NCBI GenBank assembly: GCA_017469685.1
Contig: JAFUFW010000026.1
Span: forward strand, 29,260 to 93,259
DNA: 64,000 nucleotides
Origin: Bacteroidaceae bacterium
GTDB lineage: Bacteria; Bacteroidota; Bacteroidia; Bacteroidales; Bacteroidaceae
Direction of reading: 5' to 3'
Shown: positions 9,785 to 18,838 of the stretch, one piece after another
Layout of the letters: every line of letters begins with the position of its first letter
How positions within the stretch are numbered: the stretch's first letter is position 1
Translations under genes and position numbers: made by a program
Notes under the pieces: generated by a model
Seen by the model: only the letters and a program-made list of their open reading frames with translations
Told to the model about the DNA's origin: nothing
The model's database searches: none

Positions 9785-9820
9785 AAAGGTGGCTATCCTC
9801 ACGGGTGACCACCTTTTTTT
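9785..9820 (+). terminator. Rho-independent terminator of the glycan operon
   Basis: An eight-base stem AAAGGTGG (9785-9792) pairs with CCACCTTT (9809-9816) and is followed directly by a T run. The loop contains a small TCA/TGA inner hairpin. It lies 56 bases after the last gene of the six-gene operon. Confidence 0.85.
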
Positions 9821-10196
9821 GACCTTAGGGATGGATGTAAGTAAGTTTATGCAAGCTTCAATACTCGCATTGCTCTAAGAAGCAACGTAAGTGCCGAGCG
9901 TCGGGCAATTGGAGCAAGCCTTTTGGTCGAGAGGTTTTAACTTTTTTTCAGAAGCCCTTGAGTCGCTATTTACGACGGCCGATTACGTTTCTCCGCTTCA
10001 TTATCCCTGTCGGCCGATAGGTTGGCCCACTTTCAGGCTCATTTATAGCCTGCTAAACGCTTTTTTTTGGAAAAAACAATGGCCGTTTGCGGAAAAGAGT
10101 GTATTTTTGCCACCGAAAAGGCTTTTCTTGGAGGCGATGACATTTTTCACAGTGTAAGCGCCTTAGCAAAACGAATGTAAGTTATTTGTTTGACGA
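9821..10196 (+). promoter_or_regulatory. Intergenic leader of the CotH gene with a candidate promoter
   Basis: No convincing gene is visible here. TATTTTTG at 10102-10109 matches the Bacteroidota -7 element TAnnTTTG and would start transcription near 10116, giving a leader of about 80 bases before the ATG at 10197. A clear -33 TTTG at the normal 19-20 base spacing is not seen, so this is only a candidate. The region also has A/T runs around 10061-10080. Confidence 0.4.
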
Positions 10197-12101
10197 ATGA
10201 ATAAAAAACTTTATTTGGCTTTCCTGACAGCTCTGGCGGCCCTGACTTCGGCGTCCGCTCAGCAGTGGATGAAAATACACCATGAGGCACAATCGACCCA
10301 CTGGATGCTTCCCGTGGCTGTAGATAGCGTGGACTTTGGCGAGATTACGGCTGACGGCTCGCTGCTGGCAACGCATATGAAGAGCGGCTTCACCCTCCCG
10401 ATGTATGTCGAGGGCATTGACAGCCTTGCATTCGACAGCATAGCCGAACCTGTCGAGAAGAACAAGTATCAGACCTTCCAAATGTTTGTCTTCACTCAGA
10501 ACGGCCATGCCATCGACACCAAGGAGAGTTATATCCCCTGCTACATTGCCCTCAACGGCGCCGACAGCTACGACCATCGCTGGCTCTCGGCCGGCATACG
10601 CGGCCGCGGAAACTCCACCTGGGAGTGGTACGACAAGAAGCCCTACCGCATCAAGCTCAACAAGAAACACAAGATGCTGGGCATGGCCAAGGCCAAGTCG
10701 TGGGTGCTGCTGGCCAACTACCGCGACGTAACTGACATGATGAACACCTACGTCTTCGAACTCGGCCGTATGATGGGCCTGCCTTATACTAACCACACCC
10801 GCTACGTGGAGCTTTTTGTCAACAATAAATACGTTGGCGTCTATCAGCTCACTGAGCAAGTGCAGCAGGGCTCCAACCGCGTCAACGTCAGCGACGACCG
10901 CGGCATACTGCTCACGCTCGACGTGGATGATGGTCCTTCAGAGGACCCCTCGGCTCAGAATAATTTCAATACGAAGGTCTATGGTATGCCAGCAGCTGTT
11001 AAGTACCCCGACGACGACCTCCTCACCTCCGCCCGTCGCGACAGCATACGCGATGTGTTTGCCTCCTTGGAGGCGGCTATCAAGAATAAGGACTATGCCG
11101 CAGCCTCCGAACTGCTCGACATGGAGTCGTTCGCCCGCTACGTGCTCATACAGGAATTCATCTACAACGTAGAACTCTCTGCGCCGCGCAGCATCTTCAT
11201 GCATAAGGACGGCGACGGCCCGTGGGTGATGGGCCCGCTGTGGGACTTCGACGCTGGCTACGACTTCGACTGGGGCAATATGTACACCGGTCACACCTTC
11301 TTCTCCAACTACCGCGAGACGGTCATGGGCACCAACCCCGTTCGCCGCAACGGCAACTACTCCTATGTGCCCGCATTCTTCACCGACCTCTTCGGTACGC
11401 GCGAGTTTGTGGAACTCTACAAGAAGACCTGGCGCACCTACGCCGACAGCATCGTCTCGCGGCCGTGGGCTGAAGTGGAGCGCTATGCCGACGGCCTGCG
11501 CCGCGGAGCCATGCGCCGAGAAAACCGCACATGGCCCGTAAGCGGGAAGAGCTTCGAGGCCGAGCTCGAGAAGATGCACACCTGGCTCGAGAACCGGCGT
11601 GCCTTCATGGACAACCTGATAGAGAACATTCCAGTGCCAAAGGACAACACTCCCATTACCGGCGAGGACTTCAAAGGCACAATAAACGTGGACGTGGAAA
11701 TGAGCTATTGGAACGGTTACAACCAGAGCGTAACCGTGGATATTGACCAGGAAGAGCTGCTCAAGTTGTTTGGCGTGAGCGACAACGACTTCAGCGAGGC
11801 TCAGATCAACATCGTACCGCTGATGACCGACGGCAGCGAAGGCACCAACGGAACGAACGGAGTCTTCGGCGGATGGTTCGACGGCGATAACAACCCTGGC
11901 AAGTATGCCGACGGACATGTCTATATCGAAGTCTTCGACGATCTCTTCTCGTGGAATTGCGGTCTCGAACAGGCTCGCTGCTTCAGCGGCGAGGAGCACA
12001 CAGTGACGATGCAATACCAGTACCCCGTCAATGGCAAACGTCTGAAGGTGAACGTTGCCGTGCACTTCACTATAAGCGACGGTGGGGGCTGGTGGTGGTA
12101 G
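10197..12101 (+). CDS. CotH kinase family protein with C-terminal DUF4859-like domain
   Basis: A 634-residue secreted protein (signal peptide about 1-21). After a short DSVDF segment common in Bacteroidota surface proteins, residues about 100-450 carry the CotH signature: IRGRGNSTW, KPYRIKL, YVELFVNNKYVGVYQLTEQV and GPLWDFDAGYDFDWG, the last containing the acidic active-site residues. CotH proteins are atypical protein kinases in spore formers; the target in Bacteroidota is unknown. Residues about 490-634 form a separate beta domain (DVEMSYWNGYNQSVTVDI...) resembling DUF4859, ending in GGGWWW. It appears to be transcribed alone, between the glycan operon terminator and an inverted repeat at 12124. 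Confidence 0.82.
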   Translation: MNKKLYLAFLTALAALTSASAQQWMKIHHEAQSTHWMLPVAVDSVDFGEITADGSLLATHMKSGFTLPMYVEGIDSLAFDSIAEPVEKNKYQTFQMFVFTQNGHAIDTKESYIPCYIALNGADSYDHRWLSAGIRGRGNSTWEWYDKKPYRIKLNKKHKMLGMAKAKSWVLLANYRDVTDMMNTYVFELGRMMGLPYTNHTRYVELFVNNKYVGVYQLTEQVQQGSNRVNVSDDRGILLTLDVDDGPSEDPSAQNNFNTKVYGMPAAVKYPDDDLLTSARRDSIRDVFASLEAAIKNKDYAAASELLDMESFARYVLIQEFIYNVELSAPRSIFMHKDGDGPWVMGPLWDFDAGYDFDWGNMYTGHTFFSNYRETVMGTNPVRRNGNYSYVPAFFTDLFGTREFVELYKKTWRTYADSIVSRPWAEVERYADGLRRGAMRRENRTWPVSGKSFEAELEKMHTWLENRRAFMDNLIENIPVPKDNTPITGEDFKGTINVDVEMSYWNGYNQSVTVDIDQEELLKLFGVSDNDFSEAQINIVPLMTDGSEGTNGTNGVFGGWFDGDNNPGKYADGHVYIEVFDDLFSWNCGLEQARCFSGEEHTVTMQYQYPVNGKRLKVNVAVHFTISDGGGWWW

Positions 12102-12123
12102 AGGCCACCTCTGTCCCTTCACT

Positions 12124-12177
12124 CCTAAGTGGGGGCGTAGTATCATCATTATCCCTGCTTGTTCGGGGTCACTTAGG
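12124..12177 (+). terminator. Inverted repeat after the CotH gene, possible terminator
   Basis: CCTAAGTG (12124-12131) pairs with CACTTAGG (12170-12177), with a smaller CCCTG/CGGGG pairing inside. It starts 22 bases after the CotH stop. There is no T tract after the stem, so termination is a weak inference. Confidence 0.35.
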
Positions 12178-12234
12178 ATGCCTCACAACATAAAGAAACG
12201 ACACAAAACATAAACAAATAACATTTTATTAACT

Positions 12235-15066
12235 ATGAAACTCAGAAAGATTCTTTTATCTGTCGTCCTCGCCCTCGGCGCCTTCAGCGCTATGGCGCAG
12301 GATATGAGCCAGATGATGCAGCCCCTTCCCGTTGACCCGAAGGTGCGCGTAGGGCATCTCGACAACGGGCTGACCTACTACATTCGTCACAACGAAGAGC
12401 CTAAGAACCAGGCCTTCTTCTACATCGCACAAAAAGTGGGCTCCATTCAGGAAGAGGAGAGCCAGCGTGGCCTTGCACACTTCCTCGAGCACATGTGCTT
12501 TAACGGTACGACACATTTCCCCGACAGCTCTATCGTAGAGTACCTCGAGAGCATCGGAGTGAAGTTCGGTGCACAGCTCAACGCCTACACAAGCGTTGAG
12601 GAGACGGTGTATAATATAGATAATGTACCCGCGCGCGAGGGAGCCATCGACTCCTGCCTGCTCATACTGCACGACTGGAGCCACGACCTGACGCTCGACG
12701 GCAAGGAAATCGACAAGGAGCGCGGCGTAATCCACGGTGAATGGCGAATGCGCAACACGGGCTTCACACGCATTCTTGTGAAGCACCTCGAGGAGCTGAT
12801 GTCTGGCAGCCGCTACGGCCGTCGCTTCCCCATCGGCCTGATGGAGGTGGTTGACGAGTGCCCCTACGATACACTCCGTGCCTACTACCACAAGTGGTAT
12901 CGCCCTGACCTGCAAGGTATCATCGTCGTGGGCGACGTAGATGTCGATCAGATTGAAGGTAAGATCAAGAACCTCTTTAGTCCCATTAGTGTTCAACAGC
13001 CCGTGGCCAAGCGCGTGAACTACAGCGTACCCGACAATGCCGAGGCTATAGTCGTGGCCGACACTGACCCCGAGGTGACATCACAGGTCGTCATGATCTC
13101 CATGAAGCATGAAGCTTTCCCCGACAGTATTCGCAACACTCTTCCTATCTACTTGGCCGAGAATATCTTAGGCACAGCCACCAGCGTCCTCAACCAGCGT
13201 CTGCATGAACTCTCGCTCAAGGCCGACTGCCCCTTCCAGGGTGCTGGCGTCAGCGACGGTGCGTTCCTGCTGTCATCGAAAGTAACGGGAGCCTTGAACA
13301 TTGAGATTGCGCCTAAGGAAGGTCGCGTCGAAGAGGCTATCAAGGCTGTGATGGAAGAGGTGTATCGCGTGGATGAGTTCGGCTTCACCAAGGGCGAGAT
13401 AGACCGCGCCGTGCTCAACCGCCTCTCAGGCATGGAGCAACTCTTCAACAACCGCGACAAGCAGCAGAGTATCTCTTACGCTCGCGAGTACTACCGCTCG
13501 TTCCTCAACAACGAACCCATTCCCGGCATTGAGATAGAGTACCAGCTCATGCAGCAGATGTTCCCGCAAATCCCTGCAGAAGCTTTCAGTCAGACCATTC
13601 AGCAGTTCATCAGCCGCACCGACTCGAACCTCGTAGTGCTCTCGCTCAACCCCGAGAAGGAAGGCCTGACCATCCCCTCTAAGGAGCAGCTCCTCGACGC
13701 CATCCATGCCGCACAGCAGAGTCAGCTTACAGCATGGGTAGACAACGTGAAGACAGGTCCGCTGATTGCCACCCAGCCCAAGCCCGGCAAAGTGAAGAAA
13801 GAGGCGGCAGGACCCTTCGACTCAAAGATACTCACCCTCTCCAATGGCGTGAAGGTGATCATGAAAGTCACCGACTTCAAGGATGATGAAATTCGCATGA
13901 TGGCGTGGAGCGAAGGTGGCATGGGCCGCTATCCCGTCAGCGAGCGTGTCAACCTCGAAGCCTTCGACGGCGTGATGGGGCGCAGCAAGCTTGGCGGTTT
14001 CACCAGCACCGAACTCACCAAGGCTCTCGCGGGCAAGAACGTACGCAGCAATGCTGGCGTAAGCCTGCGCGAGGAGAGCTTCTCTGGTTTCTCGTCTAAG
14101 AAAGATATCCAGACGCTCTTCGAGCTCATCTACATGACCTTCCAGCCCCGCGAGAAGGATGAGGAGGCCGTGGCTTCATACCTCGCAAGTATGCGTGAAG
14201 AACTCCGCAACAAGGACCTCGACCCGATGTCGAGCCTCAGCGATTCTATTCAGGCAACCCTCTATGGCCACAACCCGCGCCTGCAACCAATGACAGAGGC
14301 TGAGGTGGACCAGGTCAGCTACGACCGCATCCTCGAGATGTGGGCAGACCGCTTCGCTGATGCCAGCGACTTCACCTTCATGTTCCTCGGCAATATTGAT
14401 GAGGCTCAGATCCGTGATCTCGCTGCTAAGTATCTGGCCACGCTGCCCAAGATGAAGCGCAAGGACAAGGCCGTCGATCCGGGCCTGAACTTCGTCAAGG
14501 GCGACGTCACCAACCGCTACCAGAAGAAGATGGAGACGCCGCAGAGCTTCATCGTCAGCGCTTGGACAGGCGACACCGAGATGACCGTTCGCAACAGCGC
14601 CCTGATGAGCATCCTCGGCACATGCGTGGGTGAGCAGTATCTCAAGAAGATCCGCGAAGAGCTCGGCGCTGCATACTCGACAAGCGCTCAGGGTATGGTC
14701 ACTCGCGGCAGCGACGACCGCCCACGCTACGTCCTGCAGGCAGCCTTCCCCCTCAAGCCCGAGATGACCGACACCTGCCTGCAAATCGTGCAGGACGTCT
14801 TCGATAATGTCTGCGAGAACGGCGTCAGTGAGGAGAGTGTCAACAAGGCAAAGGAATACATGCTGAAGACATTCACGCAGAACCAGCGCGAGAACGGCTA
14901 CTGGATGAACCGTATCGCAAGCATCGTACGCCGCGACTACGACCCGTCGGAGAACTACGAGCAGGTAATCCAGGCCATCACCCCTGCCGACATTCGGCAG
15001 ATGGCAAAGAGCATCAAGGCCAACGGCAACCGCGTACGCGTGGTCATGGAGCCGCTTGCTGAATAA
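12235..15066 (+). CDS. M16 family zinc metallopeptidase (pitrilysin type)
   Basis: A 943-residue periplasmic protein with a signal peptide (about 1-22, ending AMAQ). The inverted zinc motif HFLEH is at 82-86 (His82, Glu85, His86), followed about 75 residues later by the third ligand in IDKERGVIHGEWRMR. Two M16 halves are present: the N-terminal catalytic half and an inactive C-terminal half with ELGAAYSTSAQGM, as in two-domain M16 proteases. Length fits bacterial periplasmic M16B/C peptidases that degrade peptides. It is followed by a strong terminator and looks monocistronic. Confidence 0.92.
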   Translation: MKLRKILLSVVLALGAFSAMAQDMSQMMQPLPVDPKVRVGHLDNGLTYYIRHNEEPKNQAFFYIAQKVGSIQEEESQRGLAHFLEHMCFNGTTHFPDSSIVEYLESIGVKFGAQLNAYTSVEETVYNIDNVPAREGAIDSCLLILHDWSHDLTLDGKEIDKERGVIHGEWRMRNTGFTRILVKHLEELMSGSRYGRRFPIGLMEVVDECPYDTLRAYYHKWYRPDLQGIIVVGDVDVDQIEGKIKNLFSPISVQQPVAKRVNYSVPDNAEAIVVADTDPEVTSQVVMISMKHEAFPDSIRNTLPIYLAENILGTATSVLNQRLHELSLKADCPFQGAGVSDGAFLLSSKVTGALNIEIAPKEGRVEEAIKAVMEEVYRVDEFGFTKGEIDRAVLNRLSGMEQLFNNRDKQQSISYAREYYRSFLNNEPIPGIEIEYQLMQQMFPQIPAEAFSQTIQQFISRTDSNLVVLSLNPEKEGLTIPSKEQLLDAIHAAQQSQLTAWVDNVKTGPLIATQPKPGKVKKEAAGPFDSKILTLSNGVKVIMKVTDFKDDEIRMMAWSEGGMGRYPVSERVNLEAFDGVMGRSKLGGFTSTELTKALAGKNVRSNAGVSLREESFSGFSSKKDIQTLFELIYMTFQPREKDEEAVASYLASMREELRNKDLDPMSSLSDSIQATLYGHNPRLQPMTEAEVDQVSYDRILEMWADRFADASDFTFMFLGNIDEAQIRDLAAKYLATLPKMKRKDKAVDPGLNFVKGDVTNRYQKKMETPQSFIVSAWTGDTEMTVRNSALMSILGTCVGEQYLKKIREELGAAYSTSAQGMVTRGSDDRPRYVLQAAFPLKPEMTDTCLQIVQDVFDNVCENGVSEESVNKAKEYMLKTFTQNQRENGYWMNRIASIVRRDYDPSENYEQVIQAITPADIRQMAKSIKANGNRVRVVMEPLAE

Positions 15067-15078
15067 TTTACCAAATAA

Positions 15079-15122
15079 AAAACGAGAGTTCAACGCCATT
15101 TGGGCGTTGACTCTCGTTTTTT
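15079..15122 (+). terminator. Strong terminator after the M16 protease
   Basis: AAAACGAGAGT and CAACGCC (15079-15097) pair with GGCGTTGACTCTCGTTTT (15103-15120), with one bulged T and a four- to five-base loop, then a T run. It begins 13 bases after the stop codon. Confidence 0.92.
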
Positions 15123-15144
15123 CGTATACTAACTAACTACATTC

Positions 15145-17763
15145 ATGAATAGTATTCTTTCTAAAAGCTTTCTGCTGATAGCGCTTGCTGCCTGTTCAAC
15201 GAAAGTTTCTGCTGCTACCGACACTCGTCAGGCATTGCAGAAGATGACAGTTGCCGTGAGGGCATCATATAGCGAGAGCGGACACGGACTGGCTGCCATC
15301 AACGATGGCGCCACCTCTACCACCTCGCCCTACTGGAGCTGCTACCGCGGCGACGACCAACTCGGGCAGTGGGAATACGTCGAGTATGCCTGGGCTACGC
15401 GTTGCGTCATCAACCGCGCAGTTGTCAACTGGGTAGCCGACGGCTCCAACATCAAATTCCCCGCCGAGGCCTATTTCGCAGTCTGGGATGGCCACGAGTG
15501 GAGCCGCGCCCTGGACCTGAAAGAGCCCAACGGCTCCGGCGCCTCGTCAAATACCGGACTCGAACTTGAGACAAACCGCCTGCGCATCTATATGCGTAGC
15601 GATGCCGCCTGCGGCATCCGTGAGTTCACCGTTCAGGGCTATCCCCTCGATGACTGCGGATCGCCCACGCTTACATCCGACCTCGAAAAAGTCACGATAA
15701 AGCGTGGCGAGACCGTCGAACTCTCTGCCGCACTCACTATTCCTGGTAACGTCGCTGAAGAACCCAACTGGTACTGGCTGGATGAACAAGGTGAAGTGAC
15801 GTCGACAGATGCCTCGATGACCGTCGCCTCCAGCGGCTTCTACACCCTTTGCTACGAGCGTCCATGCGGCGCCATTGCGCTCATGACCTTCACCGTGAGT
15901 ATCGACGGTGAGTACGACGAGCGCATGGGCTACCAATGGCCCAGCTACTCACCCACGCTCGACTATGACTTCCGCTCAGAATATCCTTCACTGCCGGCTC
16001 CCACGAAGGGCCGTCTGCCCGAGAATGTCAACGTCGCCAAGCAGGTCGACGGCGAATGGTGGAGTGTAGCCATAGGTCCCAAGGCTAACCCGCTCATCAC
16101 AGAGGAGTCGATGCGCCTGCTGGCCAAGAAGATGGACGAGGACTTCGCCTACTTCCGTAACGAGATGGGCTGGCCGCCCGACAAGCGTGCCCGCAATGGC
16201 TACTACAGTCAGGTCTATGGCTACGGCAGCGGCCTCTCCTTCGACTCTGGAACGCCTAACACCGCCACGGGTGGCTGGCAGAGTGCCACAAATTATCAAG
16301 GCTCATCGTGGCCCATGGTCTTCCTCAGCTATTATCCCATCTATAGCTTTGATCCCTCCTGCACCTACGGCGACCGCATCGGGCAGCAGAACGCCTGCGT
16401 CCACGAAGGCATCCACGCCACCTTTGCCGACCTTGAAGGCTGCAAGAACGCATCGTGGTTCCATGAGGCAGGCAACACATGGCTGCAGGCCGAGGCCGAG
16501 GTACGCAAGAGCGGGCGCGACCCCGAATCAATGGGTTTCCTCAGCGCCGGCAACATGATAGCTCCCTTCATGCCCATCGAGTGCTACTCAGGCTGGTTGC
16601 AGGACGACAGCTTCGGCGGCCCCGCAGCCGAGGGCGTCAACATGTACGGCTCCGACGGGCAGATATGCACATGGCGCAATCTGCTTGGCGGTGTGCAGTA
16701 CGGCGAACTCTTCCCCCACGTGCTTAATGCCATCCTTGGCAAGGGCGCCGTCCCCTGGATCTGGCGCTACTGCAAGAGTCGCGTGCTCGAGGGCATGGCT
16801 AAAGGCGTCACCGAGAACGGAAAGAAAGTGCCGGGCCTCGGCGAGCAGCAAATGCGCCACCTAATAGTGGAATACCGTGCACGTCAGGCTATGATCGACA
16901 TAGGCAAATGGTCGAAAGCCTGCGAGGCGCTCATCGACAACAACTGGCTCATCACCGTCAAAGGCGAGAAGAACACGGCTTCTGGAACTAACTGGATAGA
17001 GTGCGACGTATGGCGTGCCACGCCATATACTAAGATGACTGCTATTGCCAATCCCGACAGTGCCGACTGGTACAAGCCAGAATGGCGCACTACGCCCGGC
17101 TGGAGCGGTGCCAACCAGATTCCGTTGCACACCAGCGGACGTGCCGGCGACCGCCTGCAGATGACCATCAAGGCCTTCTCTAACAATATGGTCTTCATGC
17201 TCTGCTATCGCACCGCCGAAGGTAAGATCTACTACAGCCAGCCCGTCAACGGGCGCCGCAACCGCGACGTTGAAGTCTCGATGCTCATGCCCGAAGCTCC
17301 GGCCAATGGAGTCGTCCTTGCCCTCGTAATCAACACCGACTACATCTACGCTGGCGAACAGACCCGCAAGACGCACCACAACTACCACATCCGCATGGGA
17401 CAAAACGTTTGGAAACCCGCCTCGCCCAACTACAAGTGGTACAAGTACGCCCAGACTATCAAGGACAGCAGCTTCGACTATACAGGCATCGACGAGACGC
17501 CGGCCGAGGAGGCTGCCGAGTTCGCTCTGAAGCCCGCCCGCAACGTCGTGCGCGCTGGCGAACGCCTGCCCATCGTCATCGCTGGAGCTGACCGCTGGCA
17601 AGTGCCCGTGCAGATAGTCTCAGCCTCCGGAGCTGTTGCTTATCAGCAGAGTTTCGTGCGCGACGGCGACCTCGAAGTGCCGGCCTCCCTGCGTCCTGGC
17701 ATCTACATCCTGCGAGCCATCAGCGGCAACCATCAGGCTGCAACCAAACTCTTTGTTAAGTAA
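15145..17763 (+). CDS. Discoidin-like domain putative zinc metallopeptidase with T9SS tail
   Basis: An 872-residue secreted protein. Residues about 30-165 look like a carbohydrate-binding F5/8 type C domain (AVRASYSESGHGLAAINDG...IREFTVQGY), followed by an Ig-like segment (175-255). The central region has HEGIH (420-424), an HExxH zinc motif, and WFHEAGNTW with Glu441 seventeen residues after the second His, the spacing of gluzincin peptidases. I do not recognise a named peptidase family. The last 65 residues (VPVQIVSASGAVAYQQ...LRPGIYILRAISG...KLFVK) are a typical type IX secretion sorting domain, so the protein is probably exported to the cell surface. It has its own terminator. Confidence 0.72.
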   Translation: MNSILSKSFLLIALAACSTKVSAATDTRQALQKMTVAVRASYSESGHGLAAINDGATSTTSPYWSCYRGDDQLGQWEYVEYAWATRCVINRAVVNWVADGSNIKFPAEAYFAVWDGHEWSRALDLKEPNGSGASSNTGLELETNRLRIYMRSDAACGIREFTVQGYPLDDCGSPTLTSDLEKVTIKRGETVELSAALTIPGNVAEEPNWYWLDEQGEVTSTDASMTVASSGFYTLCYERPCGAIALMTFTVSIDGEYDERMGYQWPSYSPTLDYDFRSEYPSLPAPTKGRLPENVNVAKQVDGEWWSVAIGPKANPLITEESMRLLAKKMDEDFAYFRNEMGWPPDKRARNGYYSQVYGYGSGLSFDSGTPNTATGGWQSATNYQGSSWPMVFLSYYPIYSFDPSCTYGDRIGQQNACVHEGIHATFADLEGCKNASWFHEAGNTWLQAEAEVRKSGRDPESMGFLSAGNMIAPFMPIECYSGWLQDDSFGGPAAEGVNMYGSDGQICTWRNLLGGVQYGELFPHVLNAILGKGAVPWIWRYCKSRVLEGMAKGVTENGKKVPGLGEQQMRHLIVEYRARQAMIDIGKWSKACEALIDNNWLITVKGEKNTASGTNWIECDVWRATPYTKMTAIANPDSADWYKPEWRTTPGWSGANQIPLHTSGRAGDRLQMTIKAFSNNMVFMLCYRTAEGKIYYSQPVNGRRNRDVEVSMLMPEAPANGVVLALVINTDYIYAGEQTRKTHHNYHIRMGQNVWKPASPNYKWYKYAQTIKDSSFDYTGIDETPAEEAAEFALKPARNVVRAGERLPIVIAGADRWQVPVQIVSASGAVAYQQSFVRDGDLEVPASLRPGIYILRAISGNHQAATKLFVK

Positions 17764-17780
17764 TCCTATAAGCAATATGA

Positions 17781-17819
17781 AAAGAGGCTATGTCGCCACC
17801 GCGGCATAGCCTCTTTTTT
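17781..17819 (+). terminator. Terminator after the T9SS-tagged protein
   Basis: AAAGAGGCTATG (17781-17792) pairs perfectly with CATAGCCTCTTT (17805-17816), followed by more T residues. It lies 17 bases after the stop. Confidence 0.92.
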
Positions 17820-17954
17820 ATATGATACCCAAATAATCTCCGTCCACTCCTGCTTACCTCAGCTATTCCCGCAATCCTTATTTTTTTATGCAGGGAAGCC
17901 TCGTTCTCTTATATCGTTCCTTAACGACTGGGGGGAAGCAGAGAAAAGTGGCGG

Positions 17955-17987
17955 GCGTCTTCGACGCGGCGAGAGTGCCTGCGGCAC
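17955..17987 (-). terminator. Two short hairpins after nagB
   Basis: On the minus strand, GTGCC/GGCAC (17975-17987) and GCGTC/GACGC (17955-17967) form two compact hairpins directly after the nagB stop. They may end the purE-ispG-cysS-nagB transcript, but no long T tract follows. Confidence 0.4.
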
Positions 17988-17991
17988 CCGC

Positions 17992-18783
17992 TTACAGGTT
18001 GTCCTTCTCGATGTCCTTGAAGTACTTGTAGGTGCCGTGCTTGATCTCCTCGGTGGCAGCCTCGTCGCAGACAATGATGCCGTGGGGGTGGAGCTGCAGG
18101 GCGCTGATAGTCCACCACTGCGTGACGGGGCCTTCGATGGCTGCCTGCAGGGCGCGGGCTTTGTTGTGGCCGTTGCAGAGGATGAGCACCTCGCGGGCGG
18201 CCATCACGATGCCTACGCCAACGGTCAGAGCCGTTGCGGGCACGTCCTCGGGGCGACCTCCGAAGAAGCGGCTGTTGGCCACGCGCGTGTCCGTCGTCAG
18301 TGTCTTCTGGCGGGTGCGGCTGTTGAGGCTTGAACCAGGCTCGTTGAAGGCGATGTGACCGTCGGGACCTATGCCGCCGATGAAGAGGTCTATGCCTCCG
18401 GCCTGCTCTATCATCTGCTCGTAGTGGGCACATTCGGCTTCGAGGTCGCTGGCATTGCCGTTGAGGATGTGGATGTTCTCCTTCGGGATGTCGATGTGGT
18501 CGAAGAAGTTAGTGGCCATGAAGCTGTGGTAGCTCTCAGGGTGACTCTCGGGCAGACCCACGTATTCGTCCATGTTGAACGTCAGGACGTTCTTGAAGCT
18601 GACGCGGCCGGCTTTGTTGGCTTCAATCAGAGCCTTATACATGCCAATAGGGCTGCTGCCTGTGGGCAGGCCGAGTACGAAAGGCTTCTCTGCCGTAGGC
18701 TTGGCAGCATTGATTTTGTTGACGACATACTCAGCTGCCCATTTCGACAGCTGGTCATAGTTCTGTTCGATGATAACTCGCAT
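17992..18783 (-). CDS. nagB: Glucosamine-6-phosphate deaminase
   Basis: A 263-residue cytoplasmic enzyme of standard length. It converts glucosamine-6-phosphate to fructose-6-phosphate and ammonia in amino-sugar catabolism. Family motifs are visible in order: [12 protein letters not shown] (phosphate binding), [10 protein letters not shown] (catalytic Asp), [17 protein letters not shown] with the catalytic Asp-x-His, and the C-terminal [19 protein letters not shown] lid region. It is the last gene of a minus-strand group with cysS 55 bases upstream; the gap holds an AT-rich repeat, so the two may or may not share a transcript. Confidence 0.96.
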   Translation of the reverse strand: MRVIIEQNYDQLSKWAAEYVVNKINAAKPTAEKPFVLGLPTGSSPIGMYKALIEANKAGRVSFKNVLTFNMDEYVGLPESHPESYHSFMATNFFDHIDIPKENIHILNGNASDLEAECAHYEQMIEQAGGIDLFIGGIGPDGHIAFNEPGSSLNSRTRQKTLTTDTRVANSRFFGGRPEDVPATALTVGVGIVMAAREVLILCNGHNKARALQAAIEGPVTQWWTISALQLHPHGIIVCDEAATEEIKHGTYKYFKDIEKDNL

Positions 18784-18807
18784 AGTTCTTTATTTTTAGG
18801 CGTTATT

Positions 18808-18838
18808 TCAATTTTCAATCTTCAATTTTCAATTTTCT
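18808..18838. repeat. Short tandem AT-rich repeat (TTCAATTTTCAA type)
   Basis: Several imperfect copies of a CAATTTT/CAATCTT unit lie between cysS and nagB and abut the cysS stop codon. It resembles the GAAAAGTGAAAAAT repeats elsewhere in the window in position (just after a gene) and composition, but the unit differs. Confidence 0.6.

Noticed and set aside
9891-10157. Plus-strand frame of 88 residues before the CotH gene
   Set aside because: No ribosome-binding site, signal peptide or family pattern; the candidate -7 promoter element lies inside it, so it is treated as leader DNA.
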